13,697 bases of DNA, taken from NCBI GenBank assembly GCA_029938505.1, contig JAOZUV010000020.1:1-13697 (forward strand), written 5' to 3'. The translations under genes were made by a program, and so were the position numbers. The notes under the pieces are model-generated. The model saw only the letters and a program-made list of their open reading frames with translations. It was not told where the DNA came from and ran no database searches. The DNA comes from Bacteroidales bacterium. Its GTDB lineage: Bacteria > Bacteroidota > Bacteroidia > Bacteroidales > GCA-2711565. Numbering within the stretch: the stretch's first letter is position 1; the number at the start of each line of letters is the position of its first letter. Of the stretch, positions 1 through 7,798 are shown piece by piece.

Positions 1-21
1 AATAATTTTGGGAGTTAGATT

Positions 22-40
22 ACTTATAAGACGTATAAGT
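22..40. repeat. Short inverted repeat near left edge
   Basis: The arms ACTTATA (22-28) and TATAAGT (34-40) are perfect 7-bp inverted repeats around the 5-base spacer AGACG. The element lies in an A+T-rich stretch with no gene that I can support. It could be an operator half-site pair or a weak hairpin, or it could be chance in A+T-rich DNA. It has no T-run, so it is not an evident terminator. Confidence 0.35.
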
Positions 41-106
41 CAAGTATTTTGTTGACAATTAATGACTTGCCAACATCAAGACCCTCAATCTTTATATACT
101 ATATCA

Positions 107-138
107 GCTTTCCGATATGATTAAAATAGTCGGAAAGC
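107..138. repeat. 9-bp inverted repeat with 14-base loop
   Basis: GCTTTCCGA (107-115) is matched exactly by TCGGAAAGC (130-138), giving a 9-bp stem around a 14-base A+T-rich loop. No T-run follows on either strand, so it is not a canonical intrinsic terminator. It lies just beyond the minus-strand terminator at 165-196. It may be the 3' structure of a gene left of the window, or a protein-binding dyad. Confidence 0.45.
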
Positions 139-164
139 ATCAGGCTAGTATGCCTATCTCAGCG

Positions 165-196
165 CATAAAAAACCCCCAGCGTGAACCAGGGGTTT
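165..196 (-). terminator. Rho-independent terminator, minus strand
   Basis: AAACCCC (171-177) pairs with GGGGTTT (190-196) across a 12-base loop. Read on the minus strand, the stem is followed by a run of T residues (A-run at 168-173 on the plus strand). There is no T-run in the plus direction. It sits about 80 bases past the stop codon of the minus-strand gene at 278-784 and is the likely end of that transcript. Confidence 0.7.
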
Positions 197-277
197 GAAT
201 TATCGGCGGAGTGTGCAGCAATAACTTTTTCGCACTTTTAATTTTATCCCTAACTGTCAGATTAAGTCTTGACTATT

Positions 278-784
278 TCACTTCTCAAGTTCTTCAAGTG
301 GTACTGGGTCCATCTTCTTTATTTGTTCTATTGTCCCCAGGGTTTGCTCATCTGGGTCTAAAAGTTTCACCATGACATCGGTAACATCAATGAATTCAAC
401 CCCTGACCGCTGGTAGACTACATCCCACTTGGAGACAATGAGGTCAACGTCAGCCTGCTTTGCAATCTCTGGAATCTTTCCTTCGATTATTTTCAAAATA
501 TTATCCACAGGCCAAATACTGAAGGACTGTTTTTGAGCCAACTCCTGCGAAGCTTCACCTATGGCCCTCAATTCCTTGACACGTTCCTTATCCCCGGATG
601 CTTCCGCTTCTGCATGTTCGGTCTTTAGACCTTTGACATAACTTATGTGCGCTTCTGTATTGTAATATGCGATTGCTATTACTCGAGAATCAAATGTACC
701 TACGACTACACTTTTCTTCAGTGTTTGTCCAAAAACAATTCCTGCAAACAGAAGTAGGGCTGTGATAACTAGTAACTTTCTCAT
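278..784 (-). CDS. Secreted small protein, OmpH/Skp-like C-terminal half
   Basis: This 168-residue protein has a signal peptide at residues 1-20 (MRK, a hydrophobic core, then a small-residue/Q cleavage region), so it is exported. The body opens with a VVVGTFDSR segment (27-34), followed by a charged helical stretch rich in E, K and A (about 48-85). Residues 86-93 read QSFSIWPV. A C-terminal part (about 113-142, VDLIVSKWDVVYQ to FIDVTDVMVKLL) resembles the end of OmpH/Skp periplasmic chaperones, where a 'DlTdevik-L' motif closes the fold. The helical part is much shorter than the Skp tentacles, so a full chaperone role is doubtful. The start is supported by the signal peptide. The gene is monocistronic: a terminator lies downstream and no gene is close upstream. 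Its base composition is visibly richer in G+C than the rest of the window. The function is not known to me; family membership is an inference from motif resemblance. Confidence 0.75.
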   Translation of the reverse strand: MRKLLVITALLLFAGIVFGQTLKKSVVVGTFDSRVIAIAYYNTEAHISYVKGLKTEHAEAEASGDKERVKELRAIGEASQELAQKQSFSIWPVDNILKIIEGKIPEIAKQADVDLIVSKWDVVYQRSGVEFIDVTDVMVKLLDPDEQTLGTIEQIKKMDPVPLEELEK

Positions 785-1126
785 GATAATTGGTTTTTAG
801 GTTAATACTAAGTTTAATGCATAATCACACTGGACATAATTAATTTATTCTTTTTAAAATAACTATTTAAAAGCTTAATGAAAGAGAGTAGTACTAATTG
901 AAAATAGAGAGAATATGACCTGAAATTCGCTTTCTGGAGATGTGTCTGTGATCTGGAATTTCAAAGTAAAGGTAAGAATCTAAATCGCGAAAGTCAATTT
1001 ACCAGTTAATACCAGAAGAGAGGATCTGGTCGGAATTCTCACCAACCTTCTGGCAAAAAACTGGCAAATTCACAAAACCGATTTATCTATTTGATTTTTG
1101 ATTTGAAATTTCATTTGACTTAAGGC
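785..1126. other. Gene-poor interval left of tRNA-Ala
   Basis: No reading frame here looks like a protein on either strand; stops are frequent in all frames I read. The right part contains CTGGCAAA twice, three bases apart (1050-1068), and a weak ACCAG/CTGGT dyad (1011-1030). I found no copy of the tRNA 3' end that would mark an attachment site. The leftmost bases presumably hold the promoter of the minus-strand gene ending at 278, but I see no clear TAnnTTTG there. Confidence 0.5.
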
Positions 1127-1155
1127 CTTGCAGATGAAAAGATTTTATATATTTG
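1127..1155 (+). promoter_or_regulatory. Bacteroidota-type promoter of tRNA-Ala
   Basis: TATATTTG (1148-1155) matches the Bacteroidota -7 consensus TAnnTTTG exactly. A CTTG at 1127-1130 is a plausible -33 element, 17 bases upstream, slightly shorter than the usual 19-21. Transcription would begin a few bases before the tRNA at 1167, as expected for a tRNA gene with a short leader. Confidence 0.7.
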
Positions 1156-1166
1156 CAGCCTCAAAT

Positions 1167-1243
1167 GGGGCATTAGCTCAGTTGGCTAGAGCGTTTGACT
1201 GGCAGTCAAGAGGTCATCGGTTCGATTCCGATATGCTCCACCA
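1167..1243 (+). tRNA. tRNA-Ala (anticodon GGC)
   Basis: The whole cloverleaf can be folded by eye. The acceptor stem GGGGCAT pairs with ATGCTCC, including the G3-U70 wobble that is the alanine identity element. The D stem is GCTC/GAGC. The anticodon stem TTTGA/TCAAG carries loop CTGGCAG with anticodon GGC. The T stem ATCGG/CCGAT carries the loop TTCGATT. The discriminator A is at 1240, and CCA is encoded at 1241-1243. It decodes the alanine codons GCC and GCU. It has its own promoter and terminator, so it is a single-gene transcript. Confidence 0.97.
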
Positions 1244-1269
1244 AAGGAAGACAATGTCTTCCTTTTTTT
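1243..1269 (+). terminator. Intrinsic terminator of tRNA-Ala
   Basis: AAAGGAAGAC (1243-1252) pairs with GTCTTCCTTT (1256-1265) around the 3-base loop AAT, and T residues continue to 1269. The stem begins at the last base of the encoded CCA end, so the tRNA is released by processing right at the base of the hairpin. Confidence 0.85.
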
Positions 1270-1434
1270 ATGTCCAATTAAAAGATGAATTAGGCTTCTT
1301 TCTTTTTTGTTCTACAAACTTTAAATTATACTACCTTTATCAACATTTTTAATTTTACCCTTTGTTAAGTCAGAATCCACTATTTTAGCTCTTTCTATCA
1401 ATAAAAATGATATAACTTAATTTAATTCTTAAAT

Positions 1435-4400
1435 ATGAAAAAAGGTTTCACTATTATTCTAGGAATACTCTTAATTACGACATTACAACTAAATGCTGCC
1501 TTTTTACGAAATATCAAAAAAACAATCACTCAGCCAGATGGAACTACCATAAACTGTTTTGCCAGTGGCGATGAATTTCATAATTGGTTACATGATAAAA
1601 ATGATTATACCATCATTCAAAGCCAAAAAGATGGCTATTATTATTATGCTAAGAAGAAAGGGACTAAAATTGTTCCATCAAAATATAAAGTTGGCACTAC
1701 TCTTATGAAATCAACAGATATCCAACCTGGTGTAAATATTTCTGCTGAACAATGGAGACAAAAACGCGAAAGAAAACGTGTAGAAAACCCTATAAAACCA
1801 GAAAGACTTAAGACAGCATCTACTGCTGAAATTAAAATCAATCAGATTTGTATTTACATCCGTTTTAGCGATGATGATGAATGGACAGACCCTAATACAT
1901 CGACTGCTCAAGATACATCAAAGTATTTTGATTGGTTAAATGATGAAGACCCATCTGCTGTATCAATGATCAATTATTATAAAGAAGTTTCATACGGAAA
2001 AGTAGAGATGCGCTCTCATTTTTATCCTCGTTCTTCAACTAACAAAGTACTTTCTTATCAGGATACACAAGCAAGAGGGCATTTTCAAGAATATAATGAA
2101 ACAACCAATCCTGATGGCTACGACCCAGATGAAGAAGACAATACTAAAGAAAGTAGTTCGGATAAACGCGAATGGGATTTATTAGAAAGAGCCATTGATT
2201 ATTTTAACGCAAACTATACGTTTCCTGAAGACATTAACTTAGATATTGTTAATACAAATGGCGAATTAGTAAGTGATGGTTTAATTGACAATATTGAGTT
2301 TTTTATAGCTGGTGATGCTGGTGATTGGAGTGATCTATTATGGCCTCATAAATGGTCACTTTATAATCGCAATGCAATGATTAACGGATTACGTGTTTAT
2401 AGTTATAATTTCCAAATTCAAAGTATTACTGACCAAAGAGGTGTTGGTGTATTAAGTCATGAAATGGGTCATACATTAGGATATCCAGACTTATATCAAT
2501 ATGAAGAAGGAAGCACTTACGATCCGGTTGGACCCTGGGATATTATGGCTACTACAGGTACCGTTCCTCAATCTTTCGGAGCATTTACAAAATTTAAATA
2601 TGGTAATTGGATTGAATCAATCCCAGAAATTACTGAAGAAGGAACATATTCCCTTAAATCTATTGACAGTACCAACAATAACTGTTATAAAATTGCTTCA
2701 CCTTATACAACTGATGAATATTTTGTACTTGAATATCGTAAAAAAGCAGGACGTTTTGAGGGTTCTCTACCTGGTAGCGGATTATTGGTTTACAGAATTA
2801 ATACTAAAGCTGGAAATGGTAATGCTGACGGAATCGTAAATGAAGTTCCAGATGAAATTTACATTTATCGCCCCGGAGGTACAACATCACTCAATGGACA
2901 AATATATCAAGCAAATTTTTCTGCTAGAGTAAATCGTACAGCCATTGATAATACAACCAACCCAACACCATTTTTATTTAGTGGAAGTATGGGTGGATTA
3001 TATATTTCTGAAATTTCGGTACCAAGCGAAACCATTTCATTTAAAGTAGAATTTAAACCCGATGCATTATATGCTGACTTTAATGTTTCTGAAAATGATC
3101 TTTATGCTTGGGAAACTACAGGTTTTACGGATATTTCGGCTGGTGCTCCTGATACCTGGGAGTGGACTTTTGAAGGAGGAAATCCTTCCGCTTATAATGA
3201 GAAAACGCCACCACCTATTCAATATAGTGCACCTGGAACTTACGATGTTTCACTAACTGTAGGCAAAGGTGGTGAATCAGCTACCGAAACACGCACCGAT
3301 TTTATTACAGTTATTGAAATGCCGGGAGCTAACACCCCCAGAGATTTAACAACAACAATTATTGAAGCTAATCCGAGCGATGTTGTACTTAACTGGACGG
3401 AACCCGAAAGCGGTGCTCAATCGTTTACAATTCAGTGGGATGATGGGGAAAATGACAATGCCATTGGAGATGATACTCAACCCGATTCATTTGATGCACT
3501 AAGCCACTGGGATCCCAGAGATTTGCTTCCTTATGATGAAATGTATATTACTGAAATCAGCTTTTTCCCTTCTAGCTCAACCCCAGCCACCGTAAATGAT
3601 TATACCTTGAAAATTTATACGGGCAGTGATTTAAGTACTCTGGCTGTAGATCAGGTAATTCCACCCGACAAAATTACATTTAACAATTGGAATACCATTG
3701 AACTCACAACACCTCTCCAAATTGATGCCTCAATAAATTTATGGTTTGGATTTAATAATAATAGCGGAACCGAAATCTCTGGATTTCCATTTGGAGTTGA
3801 TAAAGGGCCTGCTAATGAAGGAAAAGGAGATGTGATTTATTATGTGGAATCAGGTACGGCATACTTTATGAATGCAGAATGGGGATTAAATTATAACTTT
3901 AATATCGCCGCCACTGTTGTAAATAGCCTTGAAGGGTCTCTAAAACAAAGCAATAGATCTCAAAAAGCACAAATGAGCCATTACAAATCGATGAATGGTT
4001 ATAATATTTATCGAGATGACGTTAAAATTAATACGACAGTAGTTAGCGAAACAAGTTATGCTGATGTTAATGTACCTGATGGTAATTACAATTATTATAC
4101 AACTGCTGTTTATTCGAATGGAGAATCTCTCAATAGCAATATTTCCAACATCACTGTCATTCATAATGTTGGAATTCCACAAGTTGAAATTAAAGAGATT
4201 TCGATTTATCCAAATCCTGTTAAAGAAAAGCTATATATTCAGCTTGAAGAAATAAGTAATGATCCGCTAACCATCCAAATTTATGATCAAATGGGTAAAC
4301 TTGTTTATACTAATGAGATTAACCCTAATTCAGATCGATTTGATATTTCAGTCAATAATTTGGTAAGTGGGGCTTATACTTTGCTAATGTTCAATACTGA

Positions 4401-4437
4401 AAAAGGATTTCAAAGTAAATTTATTGTAATGAAATAA
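1435..4437 (+). CDS. M6-family metalloprotease, PKD/Fn3, T9SS-secreted
   Basis: This 1000-residue protein is a secreted zinc endopeptidase. Residues 1-21 form a signal peptide. Residues 22-75 resemble the N-terminal pro-region seen in M6 proteins (QPDGT, GDEFHNW). The catalytic domain spans about 130-530, with the zinc motif HEMGHTLGYPD at 342-352 (H342 and H346 ligands, E343 catalytic) and a Met-turn-like WDIMATTG at 368-375. A PKD domain covers about 545-627 (WEWTFEGG, APGTYDVSLTV). Residues 634-656 and 850-908 look like the two halves of one Fn3 domain, split by a beta-rich module at about 660-830 (DDGENDNAIG, WNTIELTTPL). A type A T9SS sorting domain closes the protein (921-1000, ISIYPNPVKEKLY to the last K), so export through the outer membrane and surface anchoring or release are expected. 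Starting ATG follows an A+T-rich leader without Shine-Dalgarno. The gene stands alone and ends at a shared terminator. Family resemblance is to immune inhibitor A; substrates are unknown. Confidence 0.9.
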   Translation: MKKGFTIILGILLITTLQLNAAFLRNIKKTITQPDGTTINCFASGDEFHNWLHDKNDYTIIQSQKDGYYYYAKKKGTKIVPSKYKVGTTLMKSTDIQPGVNISAEQWRQKRERKRVENPIKPERLKTASTAEIKINQICIYIRFSDDDEWTDPNTSTAQDTSKYFDWLNDEDPSAVSMINYYKEVSYGKVEMRSHFYPRSSTNKVLSYQDTQARGHFQEYNETTNPDGYDPDEEDNTKESSSDKREWDLLERAIDYFNANYTFPEDINLDIVNTNGELVSDGLIDNIEFFIAGDAGDWSDLLWPHKWSLYNRNAMINGLRVYSYNFQIQSITDQRGVGVLSHEMGHTLGYPDLYQYEEGSTYDPVGPWDIMATTGTVPQSFGAFTKFKYGNWIESIPEITEEGTYSLKSIDSTNNNCYKIASPYTTDEYFVLEYRKKAGRFEGSLPGSGLLVYRINTKAGNGNADGIVNEVPDEIYIYRPGGTTSLNGQIYQANFSARVNRTAIDNTTNPTPFLFSGSMGGLYISEISVPSETISFKVEFKPDALYADFNVSENDLYAWETTGFTDISAGAPDTWEWTFEGGNPSAYNEKTPPPIQYSAPGTYDVSLTVGKGGESATETRTDFITVIEMPGANTPRDLTTTIIEANPSDVVLNWTEPESGAQSFTIQWDDGENDNAIGDDTQPDSFDALSHWDPRDLLPYDEMYITEISFFPSSSTPATVNDYTLKIYTGSDLSTLAVDQVIPPDKITFNNWNTIELTTPLQIDASINLWFGFNNNSGTEISGFPFGVDKGPANEGKGDVIYYVESGTAYFMNAEWGLNYNFNIAATVVNSLEGSLKQSNRSQKAQMSHYKSMNGYNIYRDDVKINTTVVSETSYADVNVPDGNYNYYTTAVYSNGESLNSNISNITVIHNVGIPQVEIKEISIYPNPVKEKLYIQLEEISNDPLTIQIYDQMGKLVYTNEINPNSDRFDISVNNLVSGAYTLLMFNTEKGFQSKFIVMK

Positions 4438-4455
4438 TCATAAAACAAATGCATT

Positions 4456-4490
4456 AAAAAAGGGACTGTTAAATTAGCAGTCCCTTTTTT
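4456..4490. terminator. Bidirectional terminator between convergent genes
   Basis: AAAAAAGGGACTG (4456-4468) pairs with CAGTCCCTTTTTT (4478-4490), a 13-bp perfect stem around a 9-base loop. The arms supply a T-run in both directions. It lies 19 bases past the metalloprotease stop and 20 bases past the stop of the opposing S41 peptidase gene, so it can end both transcripts. Confidence 0.9.
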
Positions 4491-4510
4491 AATTTAAGGT
4501 GTAAAAACTT

Positions 4511-5956
4511 TTATCTTTTAATTTGTAAATCAATATACATATCCTTACTAAAAGGCTGTAAATCCTTAGAATTAATAACCGTATTTACTTGACTAAATTT
4601 TGTTAATGCAGGGGTAGAAATCCCTTTGATATGATCTAAAGCAGCTTTTAATAAGGGTTCATTTTCATCACCGAAAGAAAGTATATTTCTAAAATCCTCT
4701 TTCATAAAAACAGAGGGAGCAAAACCATCCACATAATCTGAAAATCCAACAAAATTGGTTGCTTTAAAAACAATGGGTTGCATTGCCCAAGTATGATTAA
4801 AATTTAAATATCCTTCCGAATTATAATCCTTGAGCGTGATTGAACCAACATATTTACCATGCGTATTGGTGCCAATAATTACGACATCCATATATGGATT
4901 TAATCCATTAATAATAAGCTCACTTGCAGAAGCAGTTCCTTGTGTGCTAAGAACATATAATCGATTTAAATTTAAGGTATTTATCGGAGAAGTAGGGAAA
5001 TCAGTCGTAGCTTCAATTTGATTCAAAAATTTCTTTTCAAAAAATGAGCTTCCATATTCAGTCAATAGATAATCCTGTATGAAATCATTATATTGATTTT
5101 TTATAAATATTTTTTCCGTATCCGTTTGGTAAATCATACTTGCCAAATAAGTAGCTGTACGAACTGATCCTCCGCCATTATAACGAAGATCAAGAATTAG
5201 TTCTTGAACCCCTTCAGACTTATAAACGCCAAAAATATCATTTAATTCATGATCGTATTTTGATGTAAATGCATTATAAACTAAATAGGCAACTTTGATC
5301 CCATCTACATCCATAATCTGAGAAAAATGAATTGGGTTTTCATTTATTACCACAGCCGTTAAATTCACTGTTTTCCCATTTGGGGTTAGTGTATTGTCTG
5401 CAAAAGAAATTTCAAAAGCATCTCTTTGATACAATAAGTCATGATAATTATTCATCGTTAGTGTTTGACCATCAATTTTCGTAAATATTTCTCCTCTCGT
5501 TAAATTAGCTGATGCTGCAGGAGAGTTAGGCACCACATATTGAATATATCCATAAATATTATCCGAATCAGTAATTTTAACCAAACCATACTCAAAACCC
5601 ATAGATGTAGTGACTCCCTGAAAATAATTTTCCAATGCAATATAATCATCAACAATCCACGACCATTTATCAATTTCACCATAATCATACAATAGGCTGT
5701 AAAAAAGATCACTATGATTCCCATTATGGAGATTTAAAAATTGGGCTAATTCACTGTCATTACTAAATTTAGTATCACTTAAATCAGGAACTTGGTCTAC
5801 CCACAAATAATACTGGTTTAAACCTTTCCAAATAAAGGTATCGATTTCAGAGGCCTCAATATCGTCAACATCTTTTTTTTTACATGCAGATAATGGGATT
5901 AGAAATACCACAATCATTAATAAAACTTGCCGCCAATTATATGTATTTAAATTCAT
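4511..5956 (-). CDS. S41-family serine peptidase lipoprotein with PDZ domain
   Basis: This 481-residue lipoprotein belongs to the C-terminal-processing peptidase family (S41). The signal peptide ends in the lipobox LSAC with lipidated Cys25, so the protein is probably anchored to the cell envelope. An N-terminal helical region (about 36-110, FIWKGLNQYYLWVDQVPDL) matches the start of Bacteroidota S41 lipoproteins. A PDZ-like segment covers about 135-200 (VVPNSPAASANLTRGE). The protease core runs from about 220 to 400, with DLRYNGGG at 256-263. The GTASASE motif (340-346) puts the nucleophile at Ser343, and HGK puts the general base at Lys368. Their 25-residue spacing equals that of the Ser/Lys dyad in known C-terminal processing proteases, so the enzyme looks active. 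It is a single gene, convergent with the metalloprotease. No clear promoter consensus is seen upstream. It is not a typical Prc/CtpA orthologue, and its substrates are unknown. Confidence 0.9.
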   Translation of the reverse strand: MNLNTYNWRQVLLMIVVFLIPLSACKKKDVDDIEASEIDTFIWKGLNQYYLWVDQVPDLSDTKFSNDSELAQFLNLHNGNHSDLFYSLLYDYGEIDKWSWIVDDYIALENYFQGVTTSMGFEYGLVKITDSDNIYGYIQYVVPNSPAASANLTRGEIFTKIDGQTLTMNNYHDLLYQRDAFEISFADNTLTPNGKTVNLTAVVINENPIHFSQIMDVDGIKVAYLVYNAFTSKYDHELNDIFGVYKSEGVQELILDLRYNGGGSVRTATYLASMIYQTDTEKIFIKNQYNDFIQDYLLTEYGSSFFEKKFLNQIEATTDFPTSPINTLNLNRLYVLSTQGTASASELIINGLNPYMDVVIIGTNTHGKYVGSITLKDYNSEGYLNFNHTWAMQPIVFKATNFVGFSDYVDGFAPSVFMKEDFRNILSFGDENEPLLKAALDHIKGISTPALTKFSQVNTVINSKDLQPFSKDMYIDLQIKR

Positions 5957-6016
5957 TTTAATAAATTATTTTATAATAGCTAGTAAACGATACACTTAAA
6001 TAAATTATTATGTTAA

Positions 6017-6100
6017 TCCCTCTTTTGTACTAAACAAAAAGCTAAGAGCATAATCATGAAAACCTTAATTCATAAAATCAGGAAAGTTAAAAAAGAGGGA
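6017..6100. repeat. Widely spaced 10-bp inverted repeat between minus-strand genes
   Basis: TCCCTCTTTT (6017-6026) is matched exactly by AAAAGAGGGA (6091-6100), 64 bases apart, in the 172-base gap between the propeller gene and the S41 gene. Transcribed from the minus strand, the arms could pair in the 3' region of the propeller mRNA or the 5' region of the S41 mRNA. I saw no compact terminator hairpin in this gap, so this may be the only structured element there. Chance is possible because the arms are simple in composition. Confidence 0.3.
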
Positions 6101-6128
6101 AATCAAGTAAAAAAAAATATCTGCAGAC

Positions 6129-7685
6129 CTACCAATTCACATAGTTAATTTTAAAGCGTTCGCTTAAATAATCTTTAATGACTTGTCTTCTGCCAACTTC
6201 GGCTTCTTCCTTAGTTTCATAGCCTATAGAAACACGATGTCCACCATTAATTTCACCCCATTCTGGAATACTATTCATAATGACTTTATTGAAATTTTGT
6301 TGTAGTTCGTATGTTCGTTTTAGGCGATGAACATTACTAACATACATATTGTAATCTTTCGGTCGTACACCATACTCAAAACCTTGTGGATTGCAAAAAC
6401 AGGACGACCAAACAAAATAATAATAGAGTTTCCGCTCAGCAAAACTTATATCAGAAGAAATCCATAAACTTGATCCTGCTACTGTAGATTTTTTAATTTC
6501 AACTTTTACATCAACTTGATTGCGAAATAATTTAGCTTCAAAATCAAAACAATCATCCATACCAACAACAAATAAATCCTTATCACAATCATTGTCATAA
6601 TCGATCCAATAAGCACCCCCTAAATAAACACCAGGTAAACCAGTTTCTACATCAGCAAAATCAAATTTACCATCATTACGATATATTTTTGTTGTAGGGC
6701 CAAAAATACTTTCGCCACTTACTAGCAAGTCAATATCTCCATCACAATCAAAATCATCAGCCTCTACATTACCCAATCGCATTCCCAAAATCATAGGAAT
6801 TAATTCTGTAAACTTGTTTTTTCCATCATTTCTGTAAAAACGCGACAATAAATGATAATCGTTACTTTCGCCACTAATAAAAACATCCAAGTCATTATCA
6901 CCATCAAAATCAGCCCAAACAGCATCTCCTTGTCTAACACCCAGCATATTTAGCCCAATATTATTGAATTTACTATTGCCAGAATTTTGATAAATTTTAG
7001 TATAAGCATAACCTTCTTTGGTTTCACCACTAATTAGCACATCTAAATCGTTATCGCGATCATAGTCACCCCAACTTACCGATCCTCCATATAAAGGAAT
7101 AAAATCAACTTTTTGATCTATGTAGTGAGTGTTATTTTTGTTTTTATAAATTCTGGTATAAATTTTACCATTCTTCTCTCCAGCAATTAATACATCAAGC
7201 CGACCATCTTTATCATAATCTGCAACATCAACACTTCCGTCACGTACACCAATTATCCCTGGATCATGAGCCGAAAAATAGCCCCCACCATCGTTTTTAT
7301 ATATTCTTGAAACAATGCTATGTTGTGCTGTTTCTCCGGATATAAACAAATCCAGATCTCCATCCTTATCAAAATCTGCAAAATCAGTACTGGCTCGATA
7401 AAAATCTAGAATCCCCGAATTTTTCCGATAAAGACCTCCTTTTTTATCGTTGAGATACAAATACGTATTTACAATTTGTTTATTCCCACTATACATCTCT
7501 CCTGTAAGGATTAAATCCTTAAAGCCATCTTTATTTACATCAATCCAAGTGGCATTACTTTGTATTTGGCCTTTGGCATCAGTATTAATATAAACATAGG
7601 GTTGAGCCGAAATAGTGCATGCAAATGTGATAAACAAGGTCACTAAAACAAGATTTCGCATATAATTGATCTTAATCTTATACAT
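6129..7685 (-). CDS. Secreted FG-GAP/VCBS seven-repeat beta-propeller protein
   Basis: The protein is 518 residues from the first ATG. A start at Met9 (7661) gives a more standard signal peptide, MRNLVLVTLFITFACTISAQ, so 7661 may be the true start. Seven repeats follow with a 51-55-residue period. Each carries a calcium-loop-like Asp motif: DVNKDGFKD (49), DFDKDGDLD (104), DYDKDGRLD (156), DYDRDNDLD (207), DFDGDNDLD (259), DFDCDGDID (311), DYDNDCDKD (362). Most repeats also have an ISGE segment and a KIYxNDG end. Seven repeats suit one closed integrin-alpha-like propeller on the surface or in the periplasm. After about residue 390 comes an unrelated tail with a CFC cluster (429-431) and an end (about 483-518, HRVSIGYETKEEAE) that faintly resembles half of a SPOR domain. 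No T9SS sorting domain is seen. It probably binds a polymer or protein; no catalytic residues are recognisable. Confidence 0.85.
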   Translation of the reverse strand: MYKIKINYMRNLVLVTLFITFACTISAQPYVYINTDAKGQIQSNATWIDVNKDGFKDLILTGEMYSGNKQIVNTYLYLNDKKGGLYRKNSGILDFYRASTDFADFDKDGDLDLFISGETAQHSIVSRIYKNDGGGYFSAHDPGIIGVRDGSVDVADYDKDGRLDVLIAGEKNGKIYTRIYKNKNNTHYIDQKVDFIPLYGGSVSWGDYDRDNDLDVLISGETKEGYAYTKIYQNSGNSKFNNIGLNMLGVRQGDAVWADFDGDNDLDVFISGESNDYHLLSRFYRNDGKNKFTELIPMILGMRLGNVEADDFDCDGDIDLLVSGESIFGPTTKIYRNDGKFDFADVETGLPGVYLGGAYWIDYDNDCDKDLFVVGMDDCFDFEAKLFRNQVDVKVEIKKSTVAGSSLWISSDISFAERKLYYYFVWSSCFCNPQGFEYGVRPKDYNMYVSNVHRLKRTYELQQNFNKVIMNSIPEWGEINGGHRVSIGYETKEEAEVGRRQVIKDYLSERFKINYVNW

Positions 7686-7764
7686 ATTTATTTTAAGCGT
7701 ATTACAAAATAAACCCTAAATAAGCTTCTATTGAGAAAAAAAGAAAGATTTTATTTACAACTAA

Positions 7765-7798
7765 TTGTTTAAAAGTATTAAAAATACACATATCTTTG
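7765..7798 (+). promoter_or_regulatory. Promoter of the mce-mmd operon
   Basis: TATCTTTG (7791-7798) is an exact TAnnTTTG -7 element. TTG at 7765-7767, followed by TTT, is the best -33 candidate, with a spacer of 23 bases, a little long for this promoter class. The predicted start of transcription is around 7803-7806, giving a leader of about 20 bases before the ATG at 7827. Confidence 0.7.

Noticed and set aside
25..95. Minus-strand fragment reading about IEGLDVGKSLIVNKILDLYVL then stop
   Set aside because: It resembles a protein tail, but it has an in-frame stop a few codons upstream and no start codon. It is too short to support a pseudogene call.
1050..1068. CTGGCAAA direct repeat as a possible attachment site
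   Set aside because: There are only two 8-base copies three bases apart, in A-rich DNA, with no match to the tRNA end and no integrase nearby.
1339..1346. TACCTTTA as a -7 promoter element for the metalloprotease gene
   Set aside because: It differs from TAnnTTTG at the last base, and the region is so A+T-rich that such near matches are expected by chance.
1128..1352. Plus-strand open frame of 74 codons spanning the tRNA region
   Set aside because: It overlaps the tRNA-Ala gene and its terminator. The translation is simply the tRNA sequence read in frame, followed by low-complexity A+T-rich sequence.
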